DNA of 64,000 nucleotides from Physcia stellaris (taxonomy: Eukaryota > Ascomycota > Lecanoromycetes > Caliciales > Physciaceae). A program made the position numbers and the translations under genes. The stretch spans positions 1,550,001-1,614,000 of the forward strand of contig JABSSW010000001.1 in the NCBI GenBank assembly GCA_018902385.1, written 5' to 3'. Each line of letters opens with the position of its first letter. Position 1 is the stretch's first letter. Positions 61,902 through 64,000 of the stretch are shown here, piece by piece. Under the pieces are notes generated by a model. It searched no databases. It saw only the letters and a program-made list of their open reading frames with translations, and was not told the origin of the DNA.

Positions 61902-63393
61902 ATGACAGACCTTCTGCATATACTTCCAGACTTCCCTACACGAACTTACACTCATCTGTTACCATCACTCGAAAAACACCATATTACCACCACTGACCTC
62001 TTGACCCTGGAGGCCTTGGAATTAGCCAAGAGAGCTCATCTCCCCTTACTTGACCTTCGAAGACTTACCGGTCATGTGCTCTCTACCCTGCAAAGTGACC
62101 TTGGATTGGAGAGGAGCAACCCCGCAAAGTACGATGCTGCAGCCCATGTACCTGAGCCAGCTGGAAGGAAGACCACCCTGAGAGCTTCAGGAAGAGAGGT
62201 GATCGCACAGCGGCCCACCATTAGCACGCTTGATCCAAGTTTGGACAATGCGATTGGAGGCGGCATCCCCACGGGCTACATTACTGAGATTGTAGGCGAG
62301 AGGTAAGCTCTTTGCAAAGGATCTCGTCCCTAATCTAGAAGTTGACTGTGATCCCCATTTAGTGGCGCCGGCAAGACTCAGCTCCTCCTGACTCTACTGC
62401 TCTCAGCCCAATTACCGTCGCCCCAGGGTCTATCCAGCTCGAGCCTTTACATCTCTACCGAGGGTGCTCTTGCAACCAGTCGCTTGACTCAAATTCTCTC
62501 AACCCACCCGTTGCTCTGCGACCGAGGGTCGGCGCCTTCGCTCTCCAAAGTGTTCAGTATCCAGACACCTGACCTGGAGTCTCAAGAGCACATCATTACC
62601 TATCAAGTACCAATCGCAATCGAAAGAGAAAAGATAGGCCTAGTCATCATCGACTCGATAGCGGCGAATTACCGCGCCGAGCGCGATGACTCAAATACAG
62701 GATCTGCAATGGCAGAGCGCTCGGGCCACCTTGCGAAACTTGGCGCACATCTTCGCAGCTTGGCTCGAGATTACAACTGTGCCATCGTTGTCGCAAACCA
62801 GGTCTCGGATCGCTTCGCACCTCTACCCCCGACAGCCCCTCGCACGACGGCAAAGCCTCTTGTAACATCGTCACCATACCAGCCTTCGTCCTCACTTCCT
62901 CAATATCAGCAATCGAAAGGCTCCAATCCTTTGGTCCTCGATCATCAATTGCGATTTTTCTCAGGCTGGGGTTCTGACCCTGCCTCGGGTGCACATAGCC
63001 TCAAAAGCCCTTCCCTGGGTCTTGTCTGGGCAAACCAGATCGCATGTCGTATCGTGCTCATCAAAGAAGCTTGCTACAAGGCTAATCCGATGGTACTACT
63101 TGGCGAAGCTGCGGAGAAGGAATCTGCGGACTGGAGTTCTTGCACATGGCGGAGGTGGATAAAGGTTGCTTTTTCCTCATGGGTGGAGGGCACATCGGAT
63201 AGTGGGCATGGCGTAGAGTTTGAGATCTGGAGTGGTGGGCTCAGGGCCGTGAATGTCCAGACGAAAGATGTAAGCTGATGGACTATTACAAGTACAAATA
63301 CTCGCTTACTGCCAGGTTACGGGCACGAGAGCATTGGGTAAGCCAAATGTGCAAACCGAGATCAACATGCAGATCATTAACGAGTCACGATAA
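61902..63393 (+). CDS. RAD57: Rad57-type RecA/Rad51 paralogue
   Basis: Exons are 61902-62302, 62363-63269 and 63316-63393, giving 461 residues. The N-terminus begins MTDLLHILPDFPTRTYTHLL. The RecA core has PSLDNAIGGGIPTGYITEIV, Walker A GERSGAGKTQ (split by intron 1) and Walker B IGLVIIDSIAANYRAE. AERSGHLAKLGAHLRSLARD and IVVANQVSDRF are also typical, followed by a Pro/Ser-rich insertion and WRRWIKVAFSSW. Rad57 pairs with Rad55 to help Rad51 filament assembly during homologous recombination. The last exon (VTGTRALGKPNVQTEI...) is short and less certain; if intron 2 is retained the protein ends three codons later at KDVS. I chose the ATG at 61902 over the upstream in-frame ATG at 61791 on family length. 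Confidence 0.88.
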
Positions 63394-63792
63394 TTCCCTA
63401 CTGGCACGGTCTATTGCAGTCTCTCGTACCATCGCCTATCGATGCTGAAATTGGTATCATGAAAACTCTGATTGTGACCTCACTGAAAAGCCAAACAAAG
63501 AGTCAGGTTTAGGGCACGTTGGTATCAACATTGTGCCCTCAAGGCGACCTGGCTGGCTACATCTGAGGCAGCTTCTGAGACGAAAGTAGAATTACAATAA
63601 TTGCAAAGGTTGTTGTAGACTAAGGTATTCAGTTGCTCCATTCGCTATGCTTTTTGATCAAGCATCCACAGCTCGGATAACAGAAATGCAACGCTCGAAT
63701 GCGAACTAACGTGCTCCAATCGGTAGACGGTTCAGATCATGGCGCCACCACGAGATCGACGTGGCCAGCTTACCTTGCCTGAGAGCAAGACA
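63394..63792. other. Convergent 3' flanks
   Basis: This lies between RAD57 and the RGG-protein gene. A GTAAGC donor-like site on the minus strand (near 63770) may belong to a 3' UTR intron of the latter. Nothing else is seen. Confidence 0.35.
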
Positions 63793-64000
63793 CTACTGAG
63801 TGCCATCGCCGCGACCTCGATTGCCTCTCCCGCCTCGTCCACGTCCTCGGTGATTCCCTTCTCCGCTGCCACGATCGCCACGAAAGCCTCCACGGCCGCC
63901 TCGATGTCCGCCTTCATTTCCACGGTCGCCGCCGCCACGTCCACGACCGCCTCGTTGTCCGCCTCGGAACTCCCCGCGGCCACGGCCACGACCATGATGC
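63793..64000 (-). CDS. RGG-box protein, C-terminal part
   Basis: The minus strand encodes at least 68 residues of nearly pure RGG/RG sequence (HHGRGRGRGEFRGGQRGG..., GGHRGGRGGFRGDRGSGEG, ending GNRGRGDGTQ) before TAG at 63795-63793. The 5' part is off the window. Such tails are arginine-methylated RNA-binding regions in proteins such as Gar1, fibrillarin, Sbp1 or exosome cofactors. There is no domain in view to choose among them. A longer alternative minus-strand frame (Ala/Val-rich) is the shadow of this repeat. Confidence 0.7.
   Translation of the reverse strand, partial: HHGRGRGRGEFRGGQRGGRGRGGGDRGNEGGHRGGRGGFRGDRGSGEGNHRGRGRGGRGNRGRGDGTQ

Noticed and set aside
63732-63995. Ala/Val-rich minus-strand frame at the right edge
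   Set aside because: It is an alternative frame of the RGG-coding repeat. The RGG frame on the same strand has the meaningful product.

Overview
This is a window of nuclear DNA from a filamentous ascomycete (Pezizomycotina), most likely a leotiomycete of the Helotiales type. The evidence is the gene set and its architecture. Protein genes are densely packed on both strands and carry many short introns of about 50-70 nt. Recognisable fungal proteins include HookA, Byr4, PCF11, Scd6, a KDM4/KdmA-type demethylase and NCE101. There is also a CorA-like relic of a family that I associate with Helotiales. The order assignment is inference. I see no tRNA, rRNA, CRISPR, transposon or secondary-metabolite cluster.

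Layout. 1-16 kb: the 3' end of a YHM2-type citrate/oxoglutarate carrier, a small Cys-rich hypothetical gene, an F-box-like gene (-), the 75/78-kDa complex I subunit, BYR4 (-), XRCC4/LIF1, a conserved coiled-coil hypothetical gene (-) and the mitochondrial GTP/GDP carrier GGC1. 16-30 kb: a SWIM zinc-finger gene broken by two C-run frameshifts, a five-exon hypothetical gene (-), adenylate kinase (-), RPN8, an NADP-type D-xylose/dihydrodiol dehydrogenase, PCF11 (-, one frameshift) and a secreted I9 peptidase inhibitor. 30-43 kb: HookA, a CorA-like pseudogene, NCE101, ATG8 (-), HEM13, an MDR oxidoreductase and a SLY41-type transporter (-). 43-64 kb: a large alpha/beta hydrolase, a Pumilio-family protein, a PEX39-like gene (-), SCD6/LSM14, the HDEL receptor ERD2, a KDM4-type histone demethylase (-), RAD57, and the 3' end of an RGG-box protein (-).

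The genes are housekeeping and do not form a single pathway cluster. Several are thematically related: mitochondrial transport and respiration (YHM2, complex I, GGC1, HEM13), mRNA fate (PCF11, PUF, SCD6, the RGG protein), double-strand-break repair (XRCC4, RAD57) and trafficking or autophagy (HookA, ATG8, ERD2, SLY41, PEX39). Many neighbours are divergent pairs sharing 325-900 bp upstream regions (for example ADK1/RPN8, BYR4/XRCC4 and KDM4/RAD57).

Exon models were built by hand from GT/GC..AG sites. Each was accepted only if the summed exon length was a multiple of three and the joined peptide restored family motifs. I did not find an undescribed multi-gene system. The points worth a second look are micro-exons (10-25 nt) inside conserved motifs, two GC-AG introns, frameshifts sitting in C/G runs, a decayed CorA-like gene, and a PEX39-like KPWE gene.
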